From: an uncultured Eubacteriales bacterium | Lineage (GTDB): Bacteria > Bacillota > Clostridia > Christensenellales > Aristaeellaceae | Assembly (NCBI GenBank): GCA_902767565.1 | Contig: CACXHY010000003.1 | Coordinates: 62,001 to 126,000 of the forward strand | Reading direction: 5' to 3' | DNA length: 64,000 bases | In this document: positions 8,350 to 16,902 of the stretch, piece by piece | Layout: every line of letters starts with the position of its first letter | Position numbering within the stretch: position 1 is the stretch's first letter | Made by a program: the position numbers and the translations under genes | Notes under the pieces: model-generated | Database searches by the model: none | Seen by the model: only the letters and a program-made list of their open reading frames with translations | Told to the model about the DNA's origin: nothing

Positions 8350-9018
8350 GTGAAGATCGCCGTCCTCTCCGATTCCCACAATCTCCTCCGCCCGGAGGTG
8401 CTCGACCGGCTGCGGGACTGCGGGGCCATCCTCCACGGGGGCGACATCAGCGGGCAGGACATCCTGGACCGGCTGGAGGAACTCGCCCCGGTGCACGCGG
8501 TGCGCGGGAACAACGACGGGGAATGGGCAGCCCGCCTACCGCTGCGGGCGGAGTTTGAACTGGCAGGCCTGCGTTTCTGCATGGCGCATAAAAAGAAGGA
8601 CCTTCCCGCGGACCTGAGCGCCTGCGACATCGCGGTCTGCGGGCATACCCACCGATACGACGAGACTTGGCTGCCCGCGGCCGGCGGCCGGCGCACCCTG
8701 CTGCTGAACCCCGGCAGCTGCGGCCCGCGGCGGTTCGTCCAGCCCGTCACGATGGCCATGCTGACCGTCGGGCCGGACGGGTGGAACGTCAGTCGCATCG
8801 ATCTGCCGCACGCCGCGGGGGAATCCGGTCCGAAGCCCGGCACGGACATCCGCGGGCAGATCGAACTGGTGATGCGGGAGACCCGGAAGGGAAGGAGCCC
8901 GGCGGAGATCGCCCGGCACGCCGGCATGGACGCGGCGCTGGCGGAGCAGATCGCGCGGCTGTATGTGACGCACCCCGGCGTGACGGCGGACGGGATCATG
9001 ACGAAAATGGGGCTGTGA
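8350..9018 (+). CDS. YfcE/MJ0936-type metallophosphoesterase with C-terminal helical tail
   Basis: 222 residues. The calcineurin-like phosphoesterase metal ligands appear in order: SDSHN (residues 7-11), HGGDI (about 29-33), RGNND (about 53-57), AHKK and CGHTHRYD (about 97-104). Family members cleave phosphodiesters with Mn2+. After about residue 150 comes a tail of around 55 residues (RGQIELVMRETRKG and SPAEIARHAGMDAAL) that looks like a small helix-turn-helix or UBA-like bundle and is not part of the core fold. The start is GTG, with GGAGG 8 bases upstream. It probably forms a unit with the PfkB gene 42 bases on. Confidence 0.8.
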   Translation: MKIAVLSDSHNLLRPEVLDRLRDCGAILHGGDISGQDILDRLEELAPVHAVRGNNDGEWAARLPLRAEFELAGLRFCMAHKKKDLPADLSACDIAVCGHTHRYDETWLPAAGGRRTLLLNPGSCGPRRFVQPVTMAMLTVGPDGWNVSRIDLPHAAGESGPKPGTDIRGQIELVMRETRKGRSPAEIARHAGMDAALAEQIARLYVTHPGVTADGIMTKMGL

Positions 9019-9060
9019 GGATCACGCCCCGGGGACAGTTTTTCACGGAAAGAGGGTGCC

Positions 9061-9960
9061 ATGGTGGAACGGGAGCCTGCCGGCGAACCGGTCCTTGTCT
9101 TCGGCTCGACCTGCGTGGACGTCCTCCTGCGGGTGCCGCACCTGCCGAGGAGCCAGGAGGATCTTCAGCCGCCCGGCCAGCGCTTCACGGTCGGCGGCTG
9201 CGCCTTCAATGCGGCGCACGCGCTGGGGCGGGGCGGTGCGGACGTGACCTTCGTGACGCCCGTGGGGATGCGGGGGCTGTACGGCCCCTTCGTGCTGCAG
9301 CGGCTGCGGTCGCTCCCGTGGGCCAGGCCGGTGATCCTGCCGGACAGGGAGAACGGATGCTGCTACTGCCTGGTGGAACCCGGCGGCGAGCGCACCTTCC
9401 TCTCGGTGCACGGCGCGGAGTACGGCTTCGATCCCGCGTGGATGGAGCCGTACCGCGGCAGCCGCTTCGGCTGGGTCTACGTCTGCGGCCTGGAGATCGG
9501 GGAACCGACCGGTGAAGCCCTGGTAACCTGGCTCGAAAACGCCGGGACCGGGCGGATCTTCTTTGCACCGGGGCCTCGCGCGGCACAGATCCCGCCGGAG
9601 CGGATCCGCCGGATGCTGGCCTTGCGGCCCGTCCTGCACCTGAACCGGGAGGAGGCGCTGACCCTCTCCGGCGCGGATGACGTGCGCGGCGCCGCGGAAG
9701 CCCTCTTCGCGCGGACCGGCCAGCCCGTGATCGTCACCCTCGGCGCGGACGGCGCGGCCTTCGCGGACGGGGACGGGTTCCGGACCGTTCCGGCCTGCCC
9801 GGTGGAGCGGGTGACCGACACCGTCGGCGCCGGGGATGCCCATGCCGGTGCGCTGCTCCTGGCCCTCTCCCGGGGCGAACCGCTCGCACGCGCCGTCGCG
9901 CTCGCCAACCGCGCGGGCGCGCTGGCGGTGCAGACGGAGGGAAGCACGGCGGAGGACTGA
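9061..9960 (+). CDS. PfkB family carbohydrate/nucleoside kinase
   Basis: 299 residues of ribokinase fold. The N-terminal FGSTCVDVLLRVPHLP and GGCAFNAAHALGRGGA form the PfkB signature 1 region, and DTVGAGDAHAGALLLAL at about residue 257 is signature 2, with the catalytic Asp in GAGD. NREEALTL is the usual pre-ATP-site motif. The family phosphorylates sugars or nucleosides with ATP; the substrate is not readable here. The ATG follows GAAAGAGGGTGCC. Confidence 0.85.
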   Translation: MVEREPAGEPVLVFGSTCVDVLLRVPHLPRSQEDLQPPGQRFTVGGCAFNAAHALGRGGADVTFVTPVGMRGLYGPFVLQRLRSLPWARPVILPDRENGCCYCLVEPGGERTFLSVHGAEYGFDPAWMEPYRGSRFGWVYVCGLEIGEPTGEALVTWLENAGTGRIFFAPGPRAAQIPPERIRRMLALRPVLHLNREEALTLSGADDVRGAAEALFARTGQPVIVTLGADGAAFADGDGFRTVPACPVERVTDTVGAGDAHAGALLLALSRGEPLARAVALANRAGALAVQTEGSTAED

Positions 9961-9996
9961 CACCGCCGCGCGGGACTTGCCTTTCCGCGTCCGGGG

Positions 9997-10389
9997 TCAG
10001 TCGGCCCGATCCCTTCGCCTGTCGATCACGTAGGACTGAAAGCCCTTCCGGCAGCCGTTCTTTTCGTAGAAGGCTTCCAGCCCGGGCTGAGCGCCGAAAT
10101 ACAGCATGGTCGGCGTGTGCTCTTTCGCCAGACGGATGAGGCGGCTGCCGATCCCTTTTCTCCGATACGCCGGGAGCACGAGCAGTTCCGTGATCGTTCC
10201 GAAGAAATATCCGTCCGTCAGCACGCGCAGACAGCCGACCAGCCTGTCTCCGTCATAGGCCGTGATGTTCATGGTCCTGGAGAGCGCGTCCCAGGTCCGG
10301 TCCGGGTCATAGCGGCCGGGCCACACCTGATTCACAAACGCGATGAATTCCGGCGCTTCCAGAAATTTGTCGTCCACCTGATAGCGCAT
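9997..10389 (-). CDS. GNAT family N-acetyltransferase
   Basis: 130 residues. LLVLPAYRRKGIGSRLIRLA at about residues 69-88 is the acetyl-CoA binding motif A (R-x2-G-x-G). The FYEKNGCRKGFQSYVID ending is the typical beta5-alpha4 region. The acceptor is unknown. GGAGGACAT precedes the ATG at 10389. The frame stays open for a long way upstream across the GH31 gene on the other strand, but that extension is an antisense artefact without family match. Confidence 0.8.
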   Translation of the reverse strand: MRYQVDDKFLEAPEFIAFVNQVWPGRYDPDRTWDALSRTMNITAYDGDRLVGCLRVLTDGYFFGTITELLVLPAYRRKGIGSRLIRLAKEHTPTMLYFGAQPGLEAFYEKNGCRKGFQSYVIDRRRDRAD

Positions 10390-10590
10390 ATGTCCTCCGC
10401 AGATGTCCTGTCGTTCCGATGCCTGCCTTGTCTCACCGGCATGATAGCACAGACAGGCCGGTTCCGGAAGACCGGCGGAGGCCGGAACGCCTGAAAGACC
10501 GGGCAGTTCTGCTGCCATACAGGGAGAATATTCGGACAATCGGCGCATGGCCTGCGGGCATGCCGTACACAAACGATCGGGAGGGATACC

Positions 10591-12666
10591 ATGAGGATCA
10601 CGACGGACGAACGGGGGATCTTGCTTTCTTACGGCGTCAACCGCCTGCGCGTGCAGCCCTGGGGGCCGGACAGCGTCCGGGTCACGCTGACGGCGGAGAC
10701 GGAGGAGGACCGGAATGACTGGGCGCTGACGGAGACGCCCGCGCCTTGTGACTGGCGCATCGAGACGGAAGAGGTCGACATGACGGACCCGTGGTACCGC
10801 GGAGAGGAGTATGCGCGCTACCACAGGCGCGGGACCCGGTACCGCCTGATCAACGGGAAGCTGACGGCGCTCGTCAACGAGGAAGGCTGGCTGTCTTTTC
10901 TGAATCAGCGGGGAGAGGTCCTTCTGGCCGAGTGCTGGCGGAACCGCAATCGGGTCTCCCGCTATGCGGTGCCCGTGGCGATCCCGGCCCGGGAGCTGAA
11001 GCCGATCCCGGGCACCCGCGATTTCAGCCTGAATATGCGCTTTGAGGCGAACGACCGGGAGCGCATCTACGGCATGGGCCAGTACCAGATGGCCGGCCTG
11101 AACAAGAAGGGGACGGTCCTGGACCTGGAGCAGCGCAACAGCCAGGCCTCGGTGCCCTTTTACGTCTCCAGCCTCGGCTACGGATTCCTGTGGAACAATC
11201 CGGCCGTCGGCCAGGTGATCTTCGGCGGCAACCGGACAGAATGGCGGATCCCTTCCACCCGGAAGCTGGATTACTACGTCACCGCGGGGGACACGCCGGC
11301 GGAGATCCTGGAGCACTATACGGCGGCCACCGGGAGGACCCCCGCCATGCCGGAATACGGCCTGGGCTTCTGGCAGTGCAAGCTGCGCTACCGGACCCGG
11401 GAGGAGGTCCTGCAGGTGGCCCGGGAGTATAAGCGCCGCGGCCTGCCGCTGGACGTCATCGTGGTGGATTTCTTCCACTGGGTCCTGCAGGGCGACTGGG
11501 CCTTCGACCCGGAGTGCTTCCCGGACCCGGAGGGCATGATCCGGGAACTGAAGGAGATGGGCGTGGAGACCGTCGTCTCCATCTGGCCCACCGTGGACGA
11601 GCGCAGCAAAAACTTCGGCCCGATGGCGGACCGGGGTTACCTGATGCGCACGGACCGCGGCAACGCCATGAACGCCTCCGGCTGGATGGGGCCCACGGTG
11701 AATTTCGACGCGACGAATCCCGGCGCCCGGGCCTATGTGTGGGACAAGGTGAAGAAGAACTATTACGATAAGGGCGTCCGGATCTTCTGGCTGGATGAGG
11801 CGGAGCCGGAGATGCCCTATGAGTTCGACAACTGGCGCTATTACCTCGGACCCGCGGCGCAGGTCAGCAACATCTATCCGAAGGAGTATGCCCGCGGCTT
11901 CTACGAGGGCATGAAGGCGGAGGGCCAGGAGGAGATCATCAGCCTGGTGCGCTGCGCCTGGGCCGGAAGCCAGAAATACGGAGCCCTGACCTGGTCCGGG
12001 GATATCCACTCCTCCTTCCGCGCCATGCGGGAGCAGCTGCAGGCCGGGCTTTCGATGGGCATGGCGGGTATCCCCTGGTGGACCTGTGATCTCGGCGGCT
12101 TTATCGGCGGGGACCCGACGGACGAGGGCTTCCGGGAACTGATGGCGCGCTGGTTCGCGTGGGGATGCTTCCTGCCGGTGTTCCGCCTGCACGGGGAGCG
12201 CTCCCCCTGGGAGACCGCAGAGGTCGTCATCCGCGAGGGCGGACGCCAGGTGCTGTCCACCGGCGCGGCGAACGAGCTCTGGTCCTTCGGCGAGCGGAAC
12301 TATGAGATCATGAAACGGTATCTCTTCATCCGGGAGAAGCTCCGCCCGTATCTCCGGGAGACCATGCGCCGGACCTCGGAGACCGGCGAGCCGGTGATCC
12401 GGCCGCTGTTCTTCGACTTCCCACGGGATCCCGGGGCCTGGGCGTGCGAGACGGCCTACATGTTCGGCCGGGAGATCCTCGTCTCGCCGGTCACCGAACC
12501 GGGCGTGAGCGATTGGCCGGTCTATCTGCCCGCGGGTGAGGAATGGATCGAGAGCGCGACCGGCCGGCGATTCGCGGGCGGACAGACGGTCGCCGCGAAG
12601 GCGGACCTGGCCGTGATCCCGGTCTTCGTGCGCGCCGGTTCCGGGATCCGGATCTACGAAGCGTGA
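10591..12666 (+). CDS. glycoside hydrolase family 31 alpha-glycosidase
   Basis: 691 residues, probably cytosolic (no signal peptide). The GH31 TIM barrel is evident: DVIVVDFFHWVLQGDWAFDP near residue 290, and FWLDEAEPE, whose Asp at about 402 is the expected nucleophile. TWSGDIHSSF near 467-476 holds the expected acid/base Asp. The N-terminal beta-sandwich (residues 1-230) and a C-terminal beta domain frame the barrel. GH31 enzymes release alpha-linked glucose or xylose with retention. The WLDEAEPE variant is common in alpha-xylosidase-like and uncharacterised GH31 groups, so the substrate is left open. It stands alone between divergent GNAT and hydrogenase genes. Confidence 0.85.
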   Translation: MRITTDERGILLSYGVNRLRVQPWGPDSVRVTLTAETEEDRNDWALTETPAPCDWRIETEEVDMTDPWYRGEEYARYHRRGTRYRLINGKLTALVNEEGWLSFLNQRGEVLLAECWRNRNRVSRYAVPVAIPARELKPIPGTRDFSLNMRFEANDRERIYGMGQYQMAGLNKKGTVLDLEQRNSQASVPFYVSSLGYGFLWNNPAVGQVIFGGNRTEWRIPSTRKLDYYVTAGDTPAEILEHYTAATGRTPAMPEYGLGFWQCKLRYRTREEVLQVAREYKRRGLPLDVIVVDFFHWVLQGDWAFDPECFPDPEGMIRELKEMGVETVVSIWPTVDERSKNFGPMADRGYLMRTDRGNAMNASGWMGPTVNFDATNPGARAYVWDKVKKNYYDKGVRIFWLDEAEPEMPYEFDNWRYYLGPAAQVSNIYPKEYARGFYEGMKAEGQEEIISLVRCAWAGSQKYGALTWSGDIHSSFRAMREQLQAGLSMGMAGIPWWTCDLGGFIGGDPTDEGFRELMARWFAWGCFLPVFRLHGERSPWETAEVVIREGGRQVLSTGAANELWSFGERNYEIMKRYLFIREKLRPYLRETMRRTSETGEPVIRPLFFDFPRDPGAWACETAYMFGREILVSPVTEPGVSDWPVYLPAGEEWIESATGRRFAGGQTVAAKADLAVIPVFVRAGSGIRIYEA

Positions 12667-12689
12667 ACGGCTTCCCGGGAGGAACCGGC

Positions 12690-12718
12690 TTGATCCGGGG
12701 CGAACAATCCTGTATACT
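12690..12718 (+). promoter_or_regulatory. promoter for the [FeFe]-hydrogenase gene
   Basis: TTGATC, 17 bases, TATACT, beginning 24 bases after the GH31 stop and ending 38 bases before the hydrogenase start. The hydrogenase is therefore likely transcribed on its own. Confidence 0.65.
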
Positions 12719-12755
12719 TGTATAAGCAATATCGGCCGAAGAAAGGATGACCCCC

Positions 12756-14252
12756 ATGATCACCAATGACAAGGGCATCGTGGATCTGAAGCATTTCATC
12801 CTCCGCGAGGTGTGCCGCCTGGCCTGGGAGGATCGTCTGAACACCGAGGAAACCGAGAAGATCGTCTGCGAGGTCAGCCCAGGCCCCAAGCCGCAGTACC
12901 GCTGCTGCGTGTACAAGGAGCGGGAGATCCTGCGCGGGCGGATCCGCCTCGCCATGGGTCAGATGCCGGAGCCGGGGAAGACATCGGACAACGTGGTCCA
13001 GGTCATCCCCGCGGCCTGCGACGACTGCCCGATCCAGGACTATTTCGTGACCGACATCTGCCGGTTCTGCCTGGGCAAGGCCTGCCTGAACGCCTGCAAC
13101 TTCGGGGCGATCTCCCGCGGCGACAACAAGATGCGCATCGATCCCAACAAGTGCAAGTCCTGCGGCCTGTGCGCGAAGTCCTGTCCCTACGGCGCGATCA
13201 TCCACCAGGAGCGCCCCTGCAAGAAGGCCTGCCCGGTGGGCGCGATCTTCTACAACGACGCCGGCGTCTGCCAGATCGACGAGAGCAAGTGCATCCACTG
13301 CGGGCACTGCATCCACAGCTGCCCCTTCGGCGCCATCGGCTCCAAGATCTACGCGGTGGACGTCATCCGGGCCATCCGCGCGGGGAAGCGTGTGATCGCG
13401 ATGTGTGCCCCGGCCACCGAGGGACAGTTCGGCAACAAGATCGGCATGGCCGCCATCCGCGCCGCGCTGAAGAAGTACGGCTTTGCGGAGATGGTGGAGG
13501 TGGGCCTCGGCGGCGACATGACCGCCGCCTATGAGGCGCTGGAGTGGATCGAGGCGCGCAAAGAAGGCCGGAAGATGACCACGTCCTGCTGCCCTGCCTT
13601 CATCTCCATGCTGCACCATCACTTCTCGAAGATCTATGAGGAGAACAAGTCCGCCACGGTCTCGCCGATGGTGGCGGTGTCGCGCTACCTGAAGGCTGTC
13701 GATCCGGAGTGCGTGACCGTGTTCATCGGCCCCTGCATCGCCAAGAAGGGGGAGACGCAGAATCCCCTGATCACCGACAGCGCCGATTATGCCCTGACCT
13801 ACGGCGAGATGGTCGCCATGCTGGACGCCCGGGAGATCCCCATCGAGCCGGTGAAGGAGGATTATCAGGAGTCCTCCGTCTTCGGCAAGCGCTTTGCGGG
13901 CACCGGCGGCGTGGCGGCGGCCGTGATGGAAGCCATGAAGGAGATGGGCGAGGATACCGACGGCATCCGCCTGATGACCTGCGCGGGCGGAGACGAGTGC
14001 AGGAAGGCCATGATGCTGCTGAAGGCGGGCAAGCTGGATGCCGACTTCGTGGAGGGGATGATCTGCCCCGGCGGCTGCGTCGGAGGCCCGTCCAAGCACC
14101 AGGCGGAAGGCCCGGTCATCAAGGCCCGCGGCGATCTGCTGGCGAAGGCTGACGGGCGGAAGATCCTGGACAACCTGAAGAACTACCCGATGGACCGTTT
14201 CTCCATGCAGCGGGACGGCAGCCCGAACCCGCATGAGCCGCCGGTGCGCTGA
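12756..14252 (+). CDS. [FeFe]-hydrogenase, group B type, ferredoxin-linked
   Basis: 498 residues. The H-cluster motifs are TSCCPAF (about 276-282), GPCIAKK (about 325-331) and CPGGCVGGPSK (about 436-446). They are in order and of the group B form, with GPC rather than MPC in the second motif. Before them lie ferredoxin-like clusters: CRFCLGKACLNAC, CKSCGLCAKSCPYGA and CIHCGHCIHSCPFGA. The enzyme makes or uses H2 with ferredoxin; group B members are monomeric, soluble and poorly studied. The ATG at 12756 is preferred to 12747 because AAAGGA lies 8 bases before it. No maturases are in the window. Confidence 0.9.
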   Translation: MITNDKGIVDLKHFILREVCRLAWEDRLNTEETEKIVCEVSPGPKPQYRCCVYKEREILRGRIRLAMGQMPEPGKTSDNVVQVIPAACDDCPIQDYFVTDICRFCLGKACLNACNFGAISRGDNKMRIDPNKCKSCGLCAKSCPYGAIIHQERPCKKACPVGAIFYNDAGVCQIDESKCIHCGHCIHSCPFGAIGSKIYAVDVIRAIRAGKRVIAMCAPATEGQFGNKIGMAAIRAALKKYGFAEMVEVGLGGDMTAAYEALEWIEARKEGRKMTTSCCPAFISMLHHHFSKIYEENKSATVSPMVAVSRYLKAVDPECVTVFIGPCIAKKGETQNPLITDSADYALTYGEMVAMLDAREIPIEPVKEDYQESSVFGKRFAGTGGVAAAVMEAMKEMGEDTDGIRLMTCAGGDECRKAMMLLKAGKLDADFVEGMICPGGCVGGPSKHQAEGPVIKARGDLLAKADGRKILDNLKNYPMDRFSMQRDGSPNPHEPPVR

Positions 14253-14318
14253 AAGCCGGACCTCCGATCACACCGGACGCGACCGGTGCGGAGCGCTGCC
14301 GGTACAGTATGACGACGA

Positions 14319-14346
14319 AAGAACCGAATCGAAAGAAACGGTTCTT
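14319..14346 (+). terminator. possible terminator after the hydrogenase gene
   Basis: AAGAACCG pairs with CGGTTCTT across a 12-base loop, followed by CCCGAACTTTTCC. The stem is 8 bp and the T-run is poor, so this is a weak call. It lies just left of the inverted-repeat element. Confidence 0.35.
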
Positions 14347-14375
14347 CCCGAACTTTTCCGTGAAAAACAAAAAAA

Positions 14376-14726
14376 GGTTCTTCACGTTTAGTTAGGGAAA
14401 CTCCGTTGATGAGGGAATGCGCCTGCGGGCGCACCAGAGGGCTTTCCGATCGGTCCGGGGCTGCCGCCCATTCTTCGCTGAAAACTGTCCACCGGACAGT
14501 TTCCCGGGCGCTCCGAATCCTCTGGACTCCTTCGGGGCCGTCCCGCTAAATAATTCTTGGGGAATTGTCAGGTTTTGATGGAATGCCAGGCTATGCTCTC
14601 AGCCTTACCCGACAACTAACAAGAAAGAGACGACCCCGAAGGGTCCAGGGGCGATCGGAAAGCCCCTGGCGCGCTCCGCAGAGCGCGAACCCCCTATATG
14701 CTTTCCCTAACTTTTCGTGAAGAACC
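14376..14726. repeat. 351-bp MITE-like element: long imperfect inverted repeat
   Basis: The ends GGTTCTTCACG...AGTTAGGGAAA (14376-14400) and TTTCCCTAACTTTTCGTGAAGAACC-type sequence (14702-14726) are inverted copies with only a few mismatches in a 25-base arm. Further in, GGGCTTTCCGATCG pairs with CGATCGGAAAGCCC. CTGGACTCCTTCGGGG pairs with CCCCGAAGGGTCCAG, TTCTTG with CAAGAA, and TTGTCAGGT with ACCCGACAA. The left arm has an extra block with its own ACTGTCC/GGACAGT hairpin. No transposase frame is present. The whole can fold into one long hairpin, as expected for a non-autonomous element moved in trans, or for a large structured RNA. Confidence 0.6.
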
Positions 14727-15012
14727 ACAAAAAAACCGGGCGGCAGGAATTGTCCTGCCGCTCGTTGCGTTGGGGACGATTCACTTGTACCAGGATGGCG
14801 TTCATGGGGACCTCCAGCAGGATGCTGAGGGCGTAGAGATTGTCGACGCTGGGGAGTGTCTGGCCCTTCTGCCACTTGTAGATGGCCTGCGGGGCGTCGA
14901 AGCCGAACCAGTTCTGCATATCCCGGACGGTGAGTCCCCGCTCCTTCCGCAGCCGGACGATCTGCCGCCCGGTGGCTTCGGGATCGATGGCCGGATAGTG
15001 CTTCATCTGCAT
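14707..15012 (-). CDS. helix-turn-helix XRE-type transcriptional regulator
   Basis: 101 residues. An XRE-like HTH covers about residues 10-70: ATGRQIVRLRKERGLTVRDM, then WFGFDAPQAIYKWQKGQTLP, the recognition helix region, then SVDNLYALSILL. The ATG at 15012 has AGGAGGGG upstream and a good promoter 57-84 bases away. The last residues (FFTKS and stop) are encoded by the right end of the inverted-repeat element, so the native C-terminus was probably replaced on insertion. DNA target unknown. Confidence 0.75.
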   Translation of the reverse strand: MQMKHYPAIDPEATGRQIVRLRKERGLTVRDMQNWFGFDAPQAIYKWQKGQTLPSVDNLYALSILLEVPMNAILVQVNRPQRNERQDNSCRPVFLWFFTKS

Positions 15013-15068
15013 GATGCGACCCCTCCTGTCGTCTGTCCGGTTGTCACGGGTGAAATGCGGCACAGGGG

Positions 15069-15096
15069 ATTGTAGCAGACGGGGAGGGAAATGCAA
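15069..15096 (-). promoter_or_regulatory. promoter for the XRE-type regulator
   Basis: On the minus strand TTGCAT, 16 bases, TACAAT, ending 57 bases before the ATG at 15012. Confidence 0.65.
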
Positions 15097-15154
15097 GGGG
15101 CGGGAAGGGTATTTTTCGACATTTCCTCATATTCATGGGGATCGCCGGACGGCC

Positions 15155-15451
15155 TTACTTCCCGACCTTCTGCCCGTCCACGATGACCACGTTCATCCGC
15201 TCGACGCGGACATCCGCCCAGACGCCCTCCGCGATGTACGGCTCGGAGGCCAGGTAGGCGTCAAGGGCCTCGCGGGACTCGAAATCGAGGACCATGACGG
15301 AGCCCTTCATCCGGCCGCCGTCATCCAGCAGACCGCCGGCGCAGACGACCTTTCCCATGATCTTCGACAGGTTCTCCAGATGCCTGGGGCGGACCTCCAT
15401 CCGCCGGTCCAGCATATTCTCGCCGTCATAGGCTGTGATCACAAACTGCAT
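15155..15451 (-). CDS. YciI family protein
   Basis: 98 residues with a ferredoxin-like (dimeric alpha/beta barrel) fold. R-x-x-HLENL near residue 22-28, GSVMVLDFESREALDAYLAS (the hallmark D-F-x-S-x2-A-x-A/Y) and EPYIAEGVWADVRVE match YciI proteins. YciI homologues may be small hydrolases or dehydrochlorinase-like enzymes using a His-Asp pair, but most have no known substrate. It lies 15 bases after the Sel1-repeat gene on the same strand and is probably co-transcribed with it. Confidence 0.8.
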   Translation of the reverse strand: MQFVITAYDGENMLDRRMEVRPRHLENLSKIMGKVVCAGGLLDDGGRMKGSVMVLDFESREALDAYLASEPYIAEGVWADVRVERMNVVIVDGQKVGK

Positions 15452-15466
15452 GCGGATCCCTCCTGC

Positions 15467-16444
15467 TTACATCTGCTCTCCGATGAAGTCGTCCATGGAG
15501 AGATAGTAGTCGCCGCCCATCAGCCTGCACCGGAGGTCATCCCCCAGGAAGAACTTGTGGAGCGATTTTTCTTCGTCGTACTCGTAGCGGTCGCACAGCA
15601 CGGGCTTGCCGGGGTCCTTGTTCCAGACCAGACGAACATCCGCGGCGTAGAGCACCACCGCGGGCGTCAGGAAGCAGACCATGGCCGGCGGGATGCTCCA
15701 GAGCACCTCGCTGGGCTTCTTCCCGTCCTTCCGCACCCGGCGGCATGCCAGGCGGATCACGCCGCTGTCCATCGGCTCGATCTCAAAGGAGAGCAGATGA
15801 TCCTCGTCGATGAAATACGCGGGCACCCGCCCGGGCTGCAGCCCGTGCAGGCGCTGCTCCTTGCGCTCCCGATCCGGCTGTTCGCAGTCGGCCATCAGGG
15901 AGAGGATGTTCTTCTCCACCGTGCCGTCCCCGTATTCCCGGAAACGCTTCCGGCGGTTGAGGGCATACTGCGCTTCCAGCAGATACCCCAGGGCGACGAT
16001 GTCATTCTTCCCGACCGTGGTGCCGTCGTGGAAGATCCGCCCCAGGCGCAGCGCGAGATCCGGGAACTTGCTGTCGTCGTTCCCGGCTTCGAACTGGTGT
16101 CGGCAGTAGCCGTACAGGAATTCATAATACCCCACGGCCTTTTCGGGATCCTTCGGGCCGCCCTGACCGGCGATCATCATGTCAGCCAGCTTGTAGGTCG
16201 ACTCGATCACGCACAGGTCGGCGCCCTTCTCAAACCATTTCCGGGCCTCGGCGTAGTCCCGCTCGCCGGTATGGCGGCCGTAGTAGCAGAGATAGCCGAG
16301 GGTGTTCGGATAGGTGCCGTTCTTCGGGTCACTTTCCGCCAGATCGATCAGGGCGTCATAGGCCTTCCGCCAGTCCTCACGGGTCGGGTGTTCGATGGTC
16401 TCGTAGGGGGCGTAGGCGATTTCGAGGAGCGCCTGAGTGTCCAT
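15467..16444 (-). CDS. Sel1-like (TPR-type) repeat protein
   Basis: 325 residues, soluble. Sel1-like repeats cover about residues 45-150: YPNTLGYLCYYGRHTGERDY, then AEARKWFEKGADL, then a second and third unit with DPEKAVGYYEFLYGYC and ALRLGRIFHDGTTVGKNDIV. The C-terminal half (about 190-325) is a beta-rich region with no recognised family. Sel1 repeats mediate protein contacts. The ATG at 16444 has GGAGGGATCCGC before it and is preferred over an upstream in-frame codon at 16486. Role unknown. Confidence 0.7.
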   Translation of the reverse strand: MDTQALLEIAYAPYETIEHPTREDWRKAYDALIDLAESDPKNGTYPNTLGYLCYYGRHTGERDYAEARKWFEKGADLCVIESTYKLADMMIAGQGGPKDPEKAVGYYEFLYGYCRHQFEAGNDDSKFPDLALRLGRIFHDGTTVGKNDIVALGYLLEAQYALNRRKRFREYGDGTVEKNILSLMADCEQPDRERKEQRLHGLQPGRVPAYFIDEDHLLSFEIEPMDSGVIRLACRRVRKDGKKPSEVLWSIPPAMVCFLTPAVVLYAADVRLVWNKDPGKPVLCDRYEYDEEKSLHKFFLGDDLRCRLMGGDYYLSMDDFIGEQM

Positions 16445-16522
16445 GCGGATCCCTCCTGTCCTTCGGGTGGAAGCTTTTCTTTTCACTTCCGATTGTAGCG
16501 AAAAGGATGCTGCGTTTTTTCG

Positions 16523-16741
16523 TCATCCCCGCACCAGCGGCGCCCTGAACTGCTCGTTGATCTCCCGGATCTCGCGCTTGCCGTCGATGTAGTCCTGATA
16601 CAGGGTCTCCGTCCGGCCTCCGCCCCGGTTGTCGCAGTCGGAGCAGAACTCGCAGTCGATCCCGCAGGCGCCCCACAGCGCCTGATGCACGATCCGCTCG
16701 CGCTCCTCCCGCGTGGTGTCCCTGATCAGGATCGATTTCAT
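16523..16741 (-). CDS. small cysteine-rich protein, unknown function
   Basis: 72 residues. The middle carries GACGIDCEFCSDCDNRGGG, a C-x3-C-x2-C-x2-C cluster that could hold zinc or an iron-sulfur centre. The flanks are charged and helical (TTREERERIVHQALWGA; IDGKREIREINEQF). No family name is recalled. GGAGGGAACCCGG lies directly before the ATG at 16741, supporting real translation. It sits upstream of the Sel1-repeat gene on the same strand, with about 80 bases between them. Confidence 0.55.
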   Translation of the reverse strand: MKSILIRDTTREERERIVHQALWGACGIDCEFCSDCDNRGGGRTETLYQDYIDGKREIREINEQFRAPLVRG

Positions 16742-16902
16742 CCGGGTTCCCTCCTCTCCGGATCGGACGGTGACGGCTTTGATCCTATGATAGCGGAGAC
16801 GTCCGGAAAACGTAATATCCCTTCGGACGATTCCGCGTGAAAAAAGGTTCTTCTTGCAAACGCGGCCTTCCGGCATATAATACGGGAAAGGAGGCATGGA
16901 AC

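Noticed and set aside
9997-12729. Open frame of 910 codons on the minus strand across the GH31 gene
   Set aside because: Only the last 130 codons match a family (GNAT) and have a ribosome site; the rest is antisense to a clear GH31 glycosidase and reflects GC-rich third positions.
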